A DNA stretch of 17,635 nt from Methanobacteriota archaeon (GTDB lineage: Archaea > JACRDV01), in NCBI GenBank assembly GCA_024860865.1, contig JACRDV010000123.1:1-17635 (forward strand). Direction: 5' to 3'. Below are positions 7,484 to 14,395 of this stretch, one piece after another. Made by a program: the position numbers and the translations under genes. Position 1 is the stretch's first letter, and every line of letters begins with the position of its first letter. Below the pieces are notes generated by a model. That model saw nothing but the letters and a program-made list of their open reading frames with translations. It was not told the DNA's origin and searched no databases.

Positions 7484-8026
7484 ATGGTCAATCTTTGGAA
7501 GGATATACCAACCGGACCAAAAGGCGAGGTTCCAAACGTAATTTATGCTGTGATAGAGATTCCTAAAGGCAGTAGAAATAAATATGAGTATAACATAGAG
7601 GACGGGTACTTTGTCCTTGACCGGGTGCTTCAATCGCCATTCCATTATGTCGCTGATTACGGAATAATTCCTCAAACTTGGTGGCCAGATGGAGATGCGC
7701 TAGATATTCTAGTGATGACAGAGCAACCAACTTTTCCAGGTTGTATAAGCGAGGTCAGACCAATTGGGCTCATAAATCTAATAGATGAGAATAAACGAGA
7801 TGATAAGATATTGTCAGCTCTGAGATATGACCCCAGATTTGATGAGGTTAAAGATATTAAAGATGTCCCACAGCATTTGTTAAAAGAAATTGCTCATTTC
7901 TTTAGCCAATATAAAGTTTTAGAGGGCAAAAAAGTGGAAGTCTTAGGTTGGGATAGCGCGGCTGCTGCTAAAAAAACAATATTAGATGGAATCAAATTTT
8001 TTAAAGAAAAATTTGGATTAGAGTAA
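7484..8026 (+). CDS. ppa: Soluble inorganic pyrophosphatase (family I)
   Basis: A 180-residue cytosolic enzyme that hydrolyses PPi to two phosphates and so pulls NTP-consuming syntheses forward. It starts MVNLWKDIPTGP. Family I signatures are EIPKGSRNKYEY (residues 25-36), DYGIIPQTWWPDGDALD with the metal-binding Asp residues 69, 71 and 74, and a later DENKRDDKI block. The family's DGDPLD motif reads DGDALD here, with Pro replaced by Ala; all acidic ligands are kept. The start is supported by GAAGGGG about 7 nt upstream. It is followed after 22 nt by the membrane pyrophosphatase, so one cell appears to encode a heat-releasing and an energy-saving route for the same substrate side by side. Confidence 0.96.
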   Translation: MVNLWKDIPTGPKGEVPNVIYAVIEIPKGSRNKYEYNIEDGYFVLDRVLQSPFHYVADYGIIPQTWWPDGDALDILVMTEQPTFPGCISEVRPIGLINLIDENKRDDKILSALRYDPRFDEVKDIKDVPQHLLKEIAHFFSQYKVLEGKKVEVLGWDSAAAAKKTILDGIKFFKEKFGLE

Positions 8027-8048
8027 AGCAATTTCTTGAGGATGACTT

Positions 8049-10022
8049 ATGTATTCAACTATTATTGCACCAATCTCGTCAGCAATAGCCTTGGCGGTGG
8101 TAGGTCTACTAGCATACCTTATCTTAAAAGAAGAAAATGCAAACCCAAAAATGGTTGAGATAGCTAACGCAGTAAAAGAGGGAGCGATGGCCTATTTGAT
8201 AAGACAATACAAGACGCTAGTGGTGATAATGTTGATTATTGCAGCTGTACTAACAGCAACAGTAGGCTATTCAGTAGCTTTGGCATTTACATTCGGAGCA
8301 ACCCTATCAGGCATAACAGGCTACATAGGAATGAAAATAGCAGTAGAATCAAACTCGAGAACAGCCTATGCAGCATCCACAAAAGGACTGGGCAAGGCAT
8401 TAACAATAGCATTTAGAGGAGGGGCTGTGATGGGCTTAGGAGTAGTGGGAGTAGGGTTAGCGGGAATAGTCATAGCATCCTACTTTTATGGATTAAACCC
8501 AGAAACAGTAACGGATATATTAGGATTCAGCTTTGGGGCAAGCACAATAGCACTATTCATGAGAGTAGGAGGGGGAATATACACAAAAGCAGCAGATGTT
8601 GGAGCAGATTTAGTAGGAAAAGTAGAGGCAGGAATACCTGAAGATGATCCACGCAACGCAGCAGTAATAGCGGATAATGTAGGCGATAATGTAGGTGATT
8701 GTGCTGGTGTAGGAGCAGACTTATTCGAATCATATGTAGGAAGCATAATCGCAACGATGGTCCTTGGCATTGTAAAATTTGGAAAGCCTGGAGCAATCTT
8801 GCCCATGGCAGTGGCTGGAGTAGGCATTTTAGCTTCGATAATGGGAGTGTTCATGATAAGGTCAAGTTCGAAAGACCCTGGCAAAACAATGAACTTAGCT
8901 ACAGCAATAGTTTTTGTAGTTATTCTAGTAGCAATGTATCCATTAGCAGTAGGTATGCTACCAGATGGATTTTCAATTTATCTTGCATTGCTATCAGGAC
9001 TCTTAACGGGTGTAGTAATAGGTGTAACAACAAGTTACTTCACAACAGGAAGCTATAAGCCAACACTAGCAGTAGCAGAAGCAGCGAAGAGCGGAGCAGG
9101 CATAAACATAATTATGGGATTCAGTATGGGATTGTTAAGCACAGTGATTCCCGTCATTGCAATCGGCATAGCAGTGCTAGTATCATACTTTACAGCAGGA
9201 ATCTACGGAGTAGCGATATCGGCGGTAGGAATGCTCTCAGTAACAGGAATGATTTTAGCAGCAGACTCTTATGGACCAATAAGCGACAATGCAGGAGGCA
9301 TAGCAGAAATGAGCGGAGCGGGTGAAGAAATTCGAAAAATCACAGACACCTTAGATGCATTAGGAAACACAACAAAGGCAATCTCGAAAGGATTTGCAAT
9401 AGGATCAGCAGCATTAACAGCACTAGCATTATTCGCAACATATACTGAGGTGGCAAAAGTTCAAATGTTGGACTTGCTTAATCCAAAGGTCATTGCAGGG
9501 GTATTCATAGGAGCAGCAATAGTAGCATTCTTTATAGCAATCACGCTAAGAGCAGTAGGAAAAAATGCATTCCTAATAGTCGAAGAAGTGAGGAGACAAT
9601 TTAGGGAGATACCTGGAATAATGGAGTTCAAAGCAAAACCAGACTATGCGAAATGCGTAGACATTACAACAACAGGGGCGCTGAGATCACTAATACTCCC
9701 AGGAGTAGTGGCAATAATCACGCCACCGCTCGTAGGCTTGGTAATGGGCAAAGAAGCAGCAGGTGGCTTATTAGTAGGGGCAATCACAGTAGGACTAATA
9801 TTTGGATTACTGATGGCTAATGCTGGTGCCACCTGGGATAATGCTAAGAAACTAATCGAGCAAAAAGGACTATATGGTGGAAAGAGAAGCACAGCACACC
9901 AAGCAGCAGTCGTAGGAGATACAACAGGAGATCCATTTAAAGATACATCAGGGCCATCGCTAAATATACTTATCAAGCTGATGTCTATTGTCGCTGTAGT
10001 TTTTGCTCCTCTGTTTATTTAG
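8049..10022 (+). CDS. hppA: Membrane-bound proton-pumping pyrophosphatase, K+-independent type
   Basis: A 657-residue integral membrane enzyme with about 16 hydrophobic segments that couples PPi hydrolysis to proton export. The substrate-binding motifs are present: [11 protein letters not shown] (183-193), [19 protein letters not shown] (209-227) and later TWDNAKK and [12 protein letters not shown]. The K+-dependence site reads GNTTKA (K443), with Ser at the following diagnostic position (446). Lys here is the mark of K+-independent, H+-pumping enzymes; K+-dependent ones have Ala. GAGG upstream of ATG 8049 acts as ribosome binding site, and ppa ends 22 nt earlier. Much of the gene uses A-ending codons (GCA, GTA, ATA, GGA, ACA) far more than its neighbours. 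Confidence 0.97.
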   Translation: MYSTIIAPISSAIALAVVGLLAYLILKEENANPKMVEIANAVKEGAMAYLIRQYKTLVVIMLIIAAVLTATVGYSVALAFTFGATLSGITGYIGMKIAVESNSRTAYAASTKGLGKALTIAFRGGAVMGLGVVGVGLAGIVIASYFYGLNPETVTDILGFSFGASTIALFMRVGGGIYTKAADVGADLVGKVEAGIPEDDPRNAAVIADNVGDNVGDCAGVGADLFESYVGSIIATMVLGIVKFGKPGAILPMAVAGVGILASIMGVFMIRSSSKDPGKTMNLATAIVFVVILVAMYPLAVGMLPDGFSIYLALLSGLLTGVVIGVTTSYFTTGSYKPTLAVAEAAKSGAGINIIMGFSMGLLSTVIPVIAIGIAVLVSYFTAGIYGVAISAVGMLSVTGMILAADSYGPISDNAGGIAEMSGAGEEIRKITDTLDALGNTTKAISKGFAIGSAALTALALFATYTEVAKVQMLDLLNPKVIAGVFIGAAIVAFFIAITLRAVGKNAFLIVEEVRRQFREIPGIMEFKAKPDYAKCVDITTTGALRSLILPGVVAIITPPLVGLVMGKEAAGGLLVGAITVGLIFGLLMANAGATWDNAKKLIEQKGLYGGKRSTAHQAAVVGDTTGDPFKDTSGPSLNILIKLMSIVAVVFAPLFI

Positions 10023-10028
10023 AAAAGC

Positions 10029-10042
10029 AGGAGGAGGAGGAG
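10029..10042 (+). promoter_or_regulatory. Repeated Shine-Dalgarno tract before the TTG start of rpo7
   Basis: A run of AGG-AGG-AGG-AGG-AG ends 3 nt before TTG 10046. Several registers match the anti-Shine-Dalgarno, the best one about 8 nt from the TTG. It supports the rare start codon. Confidence 0.7.
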
Positions 10043-10045
10043 TTT

Positions 10046-10660
10046 TTGTATAAATCAGTTGTATTGAAGGATGTAATTCGAGTTCCGCCTGATAAATTTT
10101 CGAAAGATTTACAAAAAGTAGTTAGAGAAATTTTGTGCGAGAAATATGAAGGAATTCTCGATAAAGATCTTGGAATGTTTTTAGCAATAACTGATGTAAA
10201 AGAAGTTGGAGTTGGAAAATTAATTCCTGGAGATGGAGCCGCCTACCACGAAGCTACATTTGAAGCTTTGATGTTTAAGCCAGAGATGCAGGAAGTGCTT
10301 GATGGTGAGGTAATAGAAATAGTTGAGTTTGGGGCTTTTGTGCGTTTAGGTCCACTTGATGGATTGATACATGTTTCACAAATTACTGATGATTTCATAT
10401 CTTATGATGCGAACCGCGGTGCTTTAATCGGCAAAGAAACGAAAAGAGTGTTACAAAATGGAGATCGAGTAAGAGCTCGCGTTGTGGCCATTAGTTTGGA
10501 TGAGGAAAAAATACGCGAGAGCAAAATTGGCTTAACTATGCGCCAAGCCGGTTTAGGAGCTATTAAATGGCTGGAAGAAGAGTATGGAAAAGTAACTGAA
10601 GAGAAAGAAGAAGTCAAGAAACCAAGGCGCGAAAAGAGGGAGAAAGCAGAAAAAGAGTGA
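10046..10660 (+). CDS. rpo7: DNA-directed RNA polymerase subunit Rpo7 (E')
   Basis: The Rpb7 homologue that forms the stalk of archaeal RNA polymerase with Rpo4 and helps open promoters and bind the transcript. The protein is 204 residues: an N-terminal tip domain (MYKSVVLKDVIRVPP...) then an S1/OB RNA-binding domain containing VIEIVEFGAFVRLGPLDGLIHVS. A highly charged Lys/Glu tail of about 25 residues extends beyond the S1 domain. The start is TTG, chosen because the family begins MYK.. right there and a strong purine tract precedes it. It lies 23 nt after hppA and 4 nt before spt4. Confidence 0.95.
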   Translation: MYKSVVLKDVIRVPPDKFSKDLQKVVREILCEKYEGILDKDLGMFLAITDVKEVGVGKLIPGDGAAYHEATFEALMFKPEMQEVLDGEVIEIVEFGAFVRLGPLDGLIHVSQITDDFISYDANRGALIGKETKRVLQNGDRVRARVVAISLDEEKIRESKIGLTMRQAGLGAIKWLEEEYGKVTEEKEEVKKPRREKREKAEKE

Positions 10661-10664
10661 GAAA

Positions 10665-10856
10665 ATGGCGCAAAAAGAAAAAGCATGTAGAAACTGCAGG
10701 CGAATCATAAAAGGCGATGTTTGCCCGATCTGTAAGTCTACAACATTGACCGACGATTGGAGTGGCTATCTGATAATAGTTGACCCAAATACATCTGAGA
10801 TTGCAAAAACAATGAGAATCAATGTTCCTGGCAAGTATGCTCTTCGTGTTAGGTAA
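10665..10856 (+). CDS. spt4: Transcription elongation factor Spt4 (RNA polymerase subunit E'')
   Basis: A 63-residue zinc-ribbon protein that pairs with Spt5 to keep RNA polymerase processive. The zinc site is C-x2-C (CRNC) plus C-x2-C (CPIC), followed by the family block DWSGYLIIVDP and the ending GKYALRVR. The length is normal. It starts 4 nt after the rpo7 stop, the usual archaeal rpo7-spt4 pairing. Confidence 0.95.
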   Translation: MAQKEKACRNCRRIIKGDVCPICKSTTLTDDWSGYLIIVDPNTSEIAKTMRINVPGKYALRVR

Positions 10857-10895
10857 ATATTTATGTTACAATTTATGCTCTGAGGGCACCTAATT

Positions 10896-11438
10896 TTGAT
10901 AGAGAAAAATTTAAAGCTACCAGACCATCTTAGGCCTGAACTTAAAAAACCATTTGGTTTGCTTTTAACCGGTTCTCAAACCAAAATCATAAATGAACTT
11001 CAATCTTTAATTCAAAAGATCAATCCTCCTAAAATTATTGCAGTTGGTGACGTTACTGCTCTTACCCTTTATTTTGCAAAAATGCAACCGAATCTTTCGA
11101 TTATAGATGAAAAAGTTGAAAGATTTGAGTTGGAAGAGCCAGTAAAGAAAATGCTTGAAGAAATTCCAGCAAAAAAAATTGAAATAGAGAATCCTGCAGG
11201 GCAGGTGACAGTAGCTTTATGGAAAGCAATTGAGAGCGCATTAAAAGAGAATGAGCCAATTAAAGTTTTAGTTAAAGGTGAAGAAGATTTAGCAACTATC
11301 CCAGCAGTTATTCTTGCTTCAGAACGTTCGATTATAATCTACGGTCAACCAGAGAAAGGAGTAGTTGTTATAGAAGCAAATGCTGATAAAAAGAAAGCTG
11401 CAGAGGCAATATTAAATCAAATGCTGCCGGTTGAGTGA
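10896..11438 (+). CDS. GTP-dependent dephospho-CoA kinase (DUF359)
   Basis: DUF359 members carry out the last step of coenzyme A synthesis in archaea, phosphorylating dephospho-CoA with GTP. The 180-residue protein has the expected opening LPDHLRPELKKPFG, the VGDVTAL block and a VKGEEDLATIPAV segment typical of the family. The start is TTG, with GAGGG 9 nt upstream; no ATG fits the conserved N-terminus. Its place between spt4 and eS24 is the conserved archaeal order and strengthens the call. Confidence 0.9.
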   Translation: MIEKNLKLPDHLRPELKKPFGLLLTGSQTKIINELQSLIQKINPPKIIAVGDVTALTLYFAKMQPNLSIIDEKVERFELEEPVKKMLEEIPAKKIEIENPAGQVTVALWKAIESALKENEPIKVLVKGEEDLATIPAVILASERSIIIYGQPEKGVVVIEANADKKKAAEAILNQMLPVE

Positions 11439-11443
11439 AAAAG

Positions 11444-11452
11444 TTTATAAAA
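11444..11452 (+). promoter_or_regulatory. TATA box of eS24
   Basis: TTTATAAAA, just after the DUF359 kinase stop, is about 40 nt before ATG 11490. It would give a leader of roughly 15 nt and favours ATG 11490 over the GTG at 11481. Confidence 0.55.
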
Positions 11453-11489
11453 TGTGTTTGAAGTAGTAATTCCCTAATTCGTGATCAAT

Positions 11490-11846
11490 ATGGAAGTTCA
11501 AATAATAAACCGCAAAGAAAATCCGCTGTTACAAAGAAGTGAAATCGAATTTAAAGCAACCTACCCAGGAAAGCCAACTCTAACTAGAAAGGATTTACAA
11601 GAAAAATTAGCAGGTATTTTGAATGTTGACAAAGAGCTTGTGGTAATTGCAAAGTTGAAGCCAGCATATGGCAAACAAGAAGCAACGGGTTATGCGAAAG
11701 TCTACCAAGAAAAAGAGCGATTGGCTAAAGTTGAGCCAAAATATATTTTATCTCGCGGGCAACCAAAAGAAAAGAAAGCTGAAGAAAAACCTGCAGAAAA
11801 AGAAAAACCTGCTGAAGCTAAGAAGTCTGAGGAGAAAAAGAAATGA
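11490..11846 (+). CDS. rps24e: Ribosomal protein eS24 (S24e)
   Basis: A small-subunit ribosomal protein. ATG 11490 gives [16 protein letters not shown], the usual family start, and 118 residues; an in-frame GTG at 11481 would add three. Conserved blocks are [18 protein letters not shown] and [17 protein letters not shown]. The C-terminal 25 or so residues are a low-complexity Lys/Glu/Pro/Ala tail. The TGA overlaps the ATG of eS31 (ATGA, 11843-11846). Confidence 0.95.
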   Translation: MEVQIINRKENPLLQRSEIEFKATYPGKPTLTRKDLQEKLAGILNVDKELVVIAKLKPAYGKQEATGYAKVYQEKERLAKVEPKYILSRGQPKEKKAEEKPAEKEKPAEAKKSEEKKK

Positions 11847-12007
11847 AGAAGTCAGTGTTTTACGAGATAAAAGGCGAGAAAATTGAGAGGAAAAATCCTT
11901 CTTGTCCTCGCTGCGGGTCAGGAGTTTTCTTAGCTAATCATAAAGACAGATACAGCTGCGGTCGATGTGGCTACACTCTTTTCAAACAGGCTGAAAAGAA
12001 AAAGTAA
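11843..12007 (+). CDS. rps27ae: Ribosomal protein eS31 (S27ae)
   Basis: A 54-residue zinc-ribbon protein of the small subunit, translated directly from ATG 11843. It begins [20 protein letters not shown], followed by CPRCG and, after the loop [16 protein letters not shown]; the two Cys pairs bind zinc. The length is typical of archaeal forms, which lack the ubiquitin part found in eukaryotes. It overlaps the eS24 stop codon, so translation is probably coupled. Confidence 0.95.
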   Translation: MKKSVFYEIKGEKIERKNPSCPRCGSGVFLANHKDRYSCGRCGYTLFKQAEKKK

Positions 12008-12015
12008 TGTGGAAA

Positions 12016-12030
12016 TTTTTGTTTTATTTT
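12016..12030 (+). terminator. T-rich tract after eS31
   Basis: TTTTTGTTTTATTTT starts 9 nt after the eS31 stop and could end the ribosomal protein transcript. Weak evidence. Confidence 0.35.
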
Positions 12031-12049
12031 ATCAACTTACAGGCTAATT

Positions 12050-12211
12050 TTACTTGTAGACCATTGTTTCCTTATCGTATTTCTCTGGTTTTCCTTTGCT
12101 CTTTATAATTTCATAATCGCCAATTATTTTTATAGATTTGACTTTAGAATCAACTTTAATTTCTAGTGTAAGCCCCCGCTTACAACAAGGACATACTATT
12201 TCATGCTTCAA
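12050..12211 (-). CDS. Small CPCC-motif protein, 53 residues
   Basis: A short minus-strand frame reads MKHEIVCPCCKRGLTLEIK and goes on to a charged tail ending ETMVYK. The opening looks like one half of a zinc finger (CPCC then basic residues and a beta-strand pattern), as in many small archaeal proteins. The start must be TTG, because an in-frame stop lies two codons upstream and no ATG is near. No clear ribosome binding site is seen. It converges on eS31 and diverges from kae1. I infer it is real from the Cys motif and Lys/Glu-rich, protein-like composition. Chance cannot be excluded at this length. Confidence 0.45.
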   Translation of the reverse strand: MKHEIVCPCCKRGLTLEIKVDSKVKSIKIIGDYEIIKSKGKPEKYDKETMVYK

Positions 12212-12249
12212 CTTTTATCCCAATTTAATTTAAATTGTATGACATAGAA

Positions 12250-12258
12250 ATAAATATA
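12250..12258 (+). promoter_or_regulatory. TATA box of kae1
   Basis: ATAAATATA is about 25-30 nt before GTG 12285. This places transcription start next to that codon, so the mRNA is probably leaderless. It makes the upstream TTG at 12267 an unlikely start. Confidence 0.5.
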
Positions 12259-12284
12259 GAAGACGGTTGTCTGACACTAAATTG

Positions 12285-13274
12285 GTGAATAGATTGACAA
12301 TTTGTTTAGGAGTGGAGGGAACTGCTCATACAATAGGGGTTGGTATAGTTTCTGGTTCTAAAATTTTGGCTAATGTTAGTCGAACTTATGTTCCAACTAA
12401 GGGTGGAATCCATCCGAGAGAGGCTGCTAGGTTTCATGCGGATAAATTGAAAATTGTTCTGGAAGAAGCTTTGCAAAAATCAAATATTAATTTAAAACAG
12501 ATCGATGTAATTGCCTTTTCAATTGGTCCGGGATTGGGCCCTTGCCTTCGAACTGTTGCGACTGCTGCTAGAGCCCTTGCTATGAGATTAGAAGTTCCAA
12601 TTCTCGGTGTGAATCATTGTGTCGGCCATGTAGAAATTGGCAGGCTAACAACGGGTGCTCAAGATCCTCTTACGCTTTATGTCTCAGGGGGCAATACTCA
12701 GGTAATTGCTTTCGAGAGCGGACGCTATAGGATTTTTGGAGAAACTTTAGATATTGCAGTTGGAAATTGCCTTGATAGATTTGCAAGAGAAGTGGGTTTG
12801 CCCCATCCTGGCGGTCCACAAATTGAAAAACTTGCTGCGCAAGCAAACGAATACATTTCACTTCCGTATTCCGTAAAAGGTATGGACCTTGCTTTTTCAG
12901 GTCTTTTAACAGCCGCCTCAAAAGAATATTACAAAACAAAAAAACTTCCTGAAATTTGCTATAGCTTGCAAGAGACTGCATTTGCAATGCTAACTGAGGT
13001 TACTGAGAGAGCTCTTGCCCATACAGGTAAATCTGAAGTTTTATTAACTGGTGGAGTTGCTGCTAATAAAAGATTACAAGGAATGTTGAGATTAATGAGC
13101 GAAGAGCACAATGCTAATTTTCTTGTTGTGCCATTTGAATATGCAATGGATAATGGAACAATGATCAGTTGGCTTGGTTTATTGATGCTTCAACACGGGG
13201 TTAGGCACACAATTGAGGAGACAGCTGTAAGACAAAGGTTCAGAACTGATGAAGTCGATGTAGTATGGAGATAG
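12285..13274 (+). CDS. kae1: Kae1, tRNA t6A37 threonylcarbamoyltransferase (KEOPS subunit)
   Basis: Kae1 transfers the threonylcarbamoyl group to A37 of ANN-decoding tRNAs within KEOPS. The metal-binding motif is H111-x3-H115 in NHCVGHVEIG, and the third ligand is D289 in DNGTMI (numbered from GTG 12285). ASKHA nucleotide-binding blocks are visible as CLGVEGTAHTIGVGI, SGGNTQV and TGGVAANKRL. The start is uncertain: GTG 12285 fits the TATA position, TTG 12294 fits the usual family N-terminus, and TTG 12267 is the longest frame. The stop at 13272-13274 lies in a sequence duplicated 1 kb downstream, ahead of bud32. In most archaea bud32 follows or is fused; here a toxin-antitoxin insert separates them. 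Confidence 0.96.
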   Translation: MNRLTICLGVEGTAHTIGVGIVSGSKILANVSRTYVPTKGGIHPREAARFHADKLKIVLEEALQKSNINLKQIDVIAFSIGPGLGPCLRTVATAARALAMRLEVPILGVNHCVGHVEIGRLTTGAQDPLTLYVSGGNTQVIAFESGRYRIFGETLDIAVGNCLDRFAREVGLPHPGGPQIEKLAAQANEYISLPYSVKGMDLAFSGLLTAASKEYYKTKKLPEICYSLQETAFAMLTEVTERALAHTGKSEVLLTGGVAANKRLQGMLRLMSEEHNANFLVVPFEYAMDNGTMISWLGLLMLQHGVRHTIEETAVRQRFRTDEVDVVWR

Positions 13275-13330
13275 TAATGGAGTTAATTAAAAAAGGCACA
13301 GAAGCTAACAAAAAGAATCGAATTCAAAAG
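13242..13330 (+). repeat. Copy 1 of the kae1-bud32 junction (direct repeat)
   Basis: Bases 13256-13310 match 14285-14339 at 51 of 55 positions, and all four differences are A/G transitions. A further 19 nt (13312-13330) are identical to 14377-14395. Between these blocks copy 1 lacks 36 nt that copy 2 has. A short AGAAC (13242-13246) also matches upstream of copy 2, across a 9-nt gap. This copy contains the true end of kae1. Confidence 0.85.
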
Positions 13331-13354
13331 CTTAAAATTCTGAAACGCATCTAA
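13277..13354 (+). pseudogene. Decayed 5' fragment of bud32
   Basis: The frame reads MELIKKGTEAN then KKNRIQK and ends at TAA after 25 codons. It aligns with the intact Bud32 start MELIRKGAEAN...KNRIQK, but has an exact 12-codon deletion in the middle, diverges after NRIQK and has lost all catalytic parts. It sits where bud32 would normally begin, directly after the kae1 stop. Confidence 0.8.
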
Positions 13355-13395
13355 GCAGTTAATTGAAAAATAAAATCATCATCCATTTGCACTAA

Positions 13396-13405
13396 ATTAT
13401 AAAAG
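13396..13405 (+). promoter_or_regulatory. TATA box of the toxin-antitoxin pair
   Basis: ATTATAAAAG is centred about 21 nt before ATG 13421. This suggests an independent, near-leaderless transcript for the inserted module. Confidence 0.5.
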
Positions 13406-13420
13406 AGTAAAGGTAATAAA

Positions 13421-13729
13421 ATGGACATCGATCAAATTAAAAAGGCAATAAAAGAAGGAAGAATAAATATCACCGAACATGCTGATGAAGAACTCGCTAA
13501 TGACAACATCTCAAACGAATTGCTTTATCAGTCTGTTTTAAATGGCGAGATAATTGAAGATTATCCAAACGATTTTCCATTTCCAAGTTGCCTTATACTC
13601 GGAAAAGATGAAAAAGGCAGGCCTATTCATAGTGTATGGGCTTTTGCAGAAAAGTATAATATAGCGATACTTATTACAGCATATATTCCAGCTATTAATA
13701 AATGGGTAGATTATAAGCGGAGGAAATGA
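13421..13729 (+). CDS. DUF4258 protein, probable toxin of a toxin-antitoxin pair
   Basis: A 102-residue protein with the DUF4258 pattern: an N-terminal NITEHADEELANDNIS helix (the usual xxHAxxRxxERxI region, with Asp/Glu in place of some basic residues), a middle IIEDYPNDFPFPSCLILG strand pair, and an ending HSVWAFAEKYNIAILITAYIP. The family has a RelE/BrnT-like compact fold and is often encoded beside YgiT-type zinc-finger antitoxins, as here. Its stop is 1 nt before the antitoxin ATG. RNA cleavage would be the expected activity, but I cannot assign catalytic residues. It lies in the insert between kae1 and bud32. Confidence 0.8.
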   Translation: MDIDQIKKAIKEGRINITEHADEELANDNISNELLYQSVLNGEIIEDYPNDFPFPSCLILGKDEKGRPIHSVWAFAEKYNIAILITAYIPAINKWVDYKRRK

Positions 13730-13730
13730 A

Positions 13731-13985
13731 ATGGAAGAAATTGTTCCTATTTGTCCAATCTGTGGCGGGAATGTGATGATTAAAGAAGTTGAAAAAATTG
13801 TAAAAGGCGGAAGCAATGTTGCTATTCTTAAAGTTAAAGCAGGCGTATGCTCAAAGTGCGGAGAAAGAATTTATTCGAAAGATATTCATGAGAAAATCCA
13901 GAAGGTAAGAGAGGAACTAGAACTCGGTAGGACAGAAGGATTTGAAGTTGTGGGACGTACCTACAGGTATAAGGTTACAGCCTAA
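13731..13985 (+). CDS. YgiT/MqsA-type zinc-finger protein, probable antitoxin
   Basis: An 84-residue protein with two Cys pairs, CPICGG near residue 8 and CSKCGE near residue 41, the layout of YgiT-type zinc fingers found at the N-terminus of MqsA-like antitoxins. The segment between them, KEVEKIVKGGSNVAILKV, matches the family's basic strand. There is no HTH domain after the zinc finger, so this is the short form; the helical tail KIQKVREELELG probably contacts the toxin. The ribosome binding site GGAGG lies 7 nt upstream within the end of the DUF4258 gene. The order is toxin then antitoxin. Confidence 0.82.
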   Translation: MEEIVPICPICGGNVMIKEVEKIVKGGSNVAILKVKAGVCSKCGERIYSKDIHEKIQKVREELELGRTEGFEVVGRTYRYKVTA

Positions 13986-14279
13986 AGAAAAACGGTTTTC
14001 AATTAGCCCAATAAAGGGCACTACAGAGATGTGATGTTGAGGAAGGCTGTTTGTGAGCTTAAGAAGTTAGTTTTCAAATGCCATAATTTTATTTCAATGT
14101 AACTCTGAGATAATTTCTACAAAATAATATTTTTCGATTGAAATTACATAAGCTATTAAGAGATCTTACAAACCTACAGAAAATTCTAATTAAAAAATAA
14201 AACAAAAAAATAGAAACACGATTATTGGTTTAGTATCCGCAAAATTGCTAAAAGATGGAGTAAAAGGTGAATAACAATT
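13986..14279 (+). other. AT-rich non-coding remainder of the kae1-bud32 insert
   Basis: About 290 nt without a complete gene. A short open stretch near 14211-14273 ends with LVSAKLLKDGVKGE and a stop. It has no start codon and could be the tail of a lost gene, but I cannot name it. No tRNA, transposase remnant or terminal inverted repeats are visible. The stretch is probably decayed insert DNA. Confidence 0.45.
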
Positions 14280-14395
14280 AGAACCGATGTAATATGGAGA
14301 TAGTAATGGAGTTAATTAGAAAAGGCGCAGAGGCTAACATTTTACTTGAAAAAAGAAATGGAGAAAAAATAGTTCTAAAGAATCGAATTCAAAAG
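14280..14395 (+). repeat. Copy 2 of the kae1-bud32 junction (direct repeat)
   Basis: This copy keeps the last codons of kae1 (GAT GTA ATA TGG AGA TAG, so DVIWR and stop) as a non-functional relic directly before the intact bud32. It pairs with copy 1 at 13242-13330 (51/55 plus 19/19 identical). The spacing between equivalent bases is 1029 nt. Confidence 0.85.

Noticed and set aside
8486-8884. Several frames in hppA on both strands (for example 8486-8884, 8557-8796, 8699-9058, 9644-9976)
   Set aside because: They arise from the GC-poor, repetitive GCA/GTA/GGA codon pattern of hppA and have low-complexity translations.
11668-11886. Plus-strand frame overlapping eS24 and eS31
   Set aside because: An out-of-frame Lys-rich shadow of two certain ribosomal protein genes.
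12167-12184. Perfect 7-bp inverted repeat with a CCCC loop as a terminator or regulator
   Set aside because: It is short, has no T-run, and falls within the coding part of the probable small protein, so chance is the simpler explanation.
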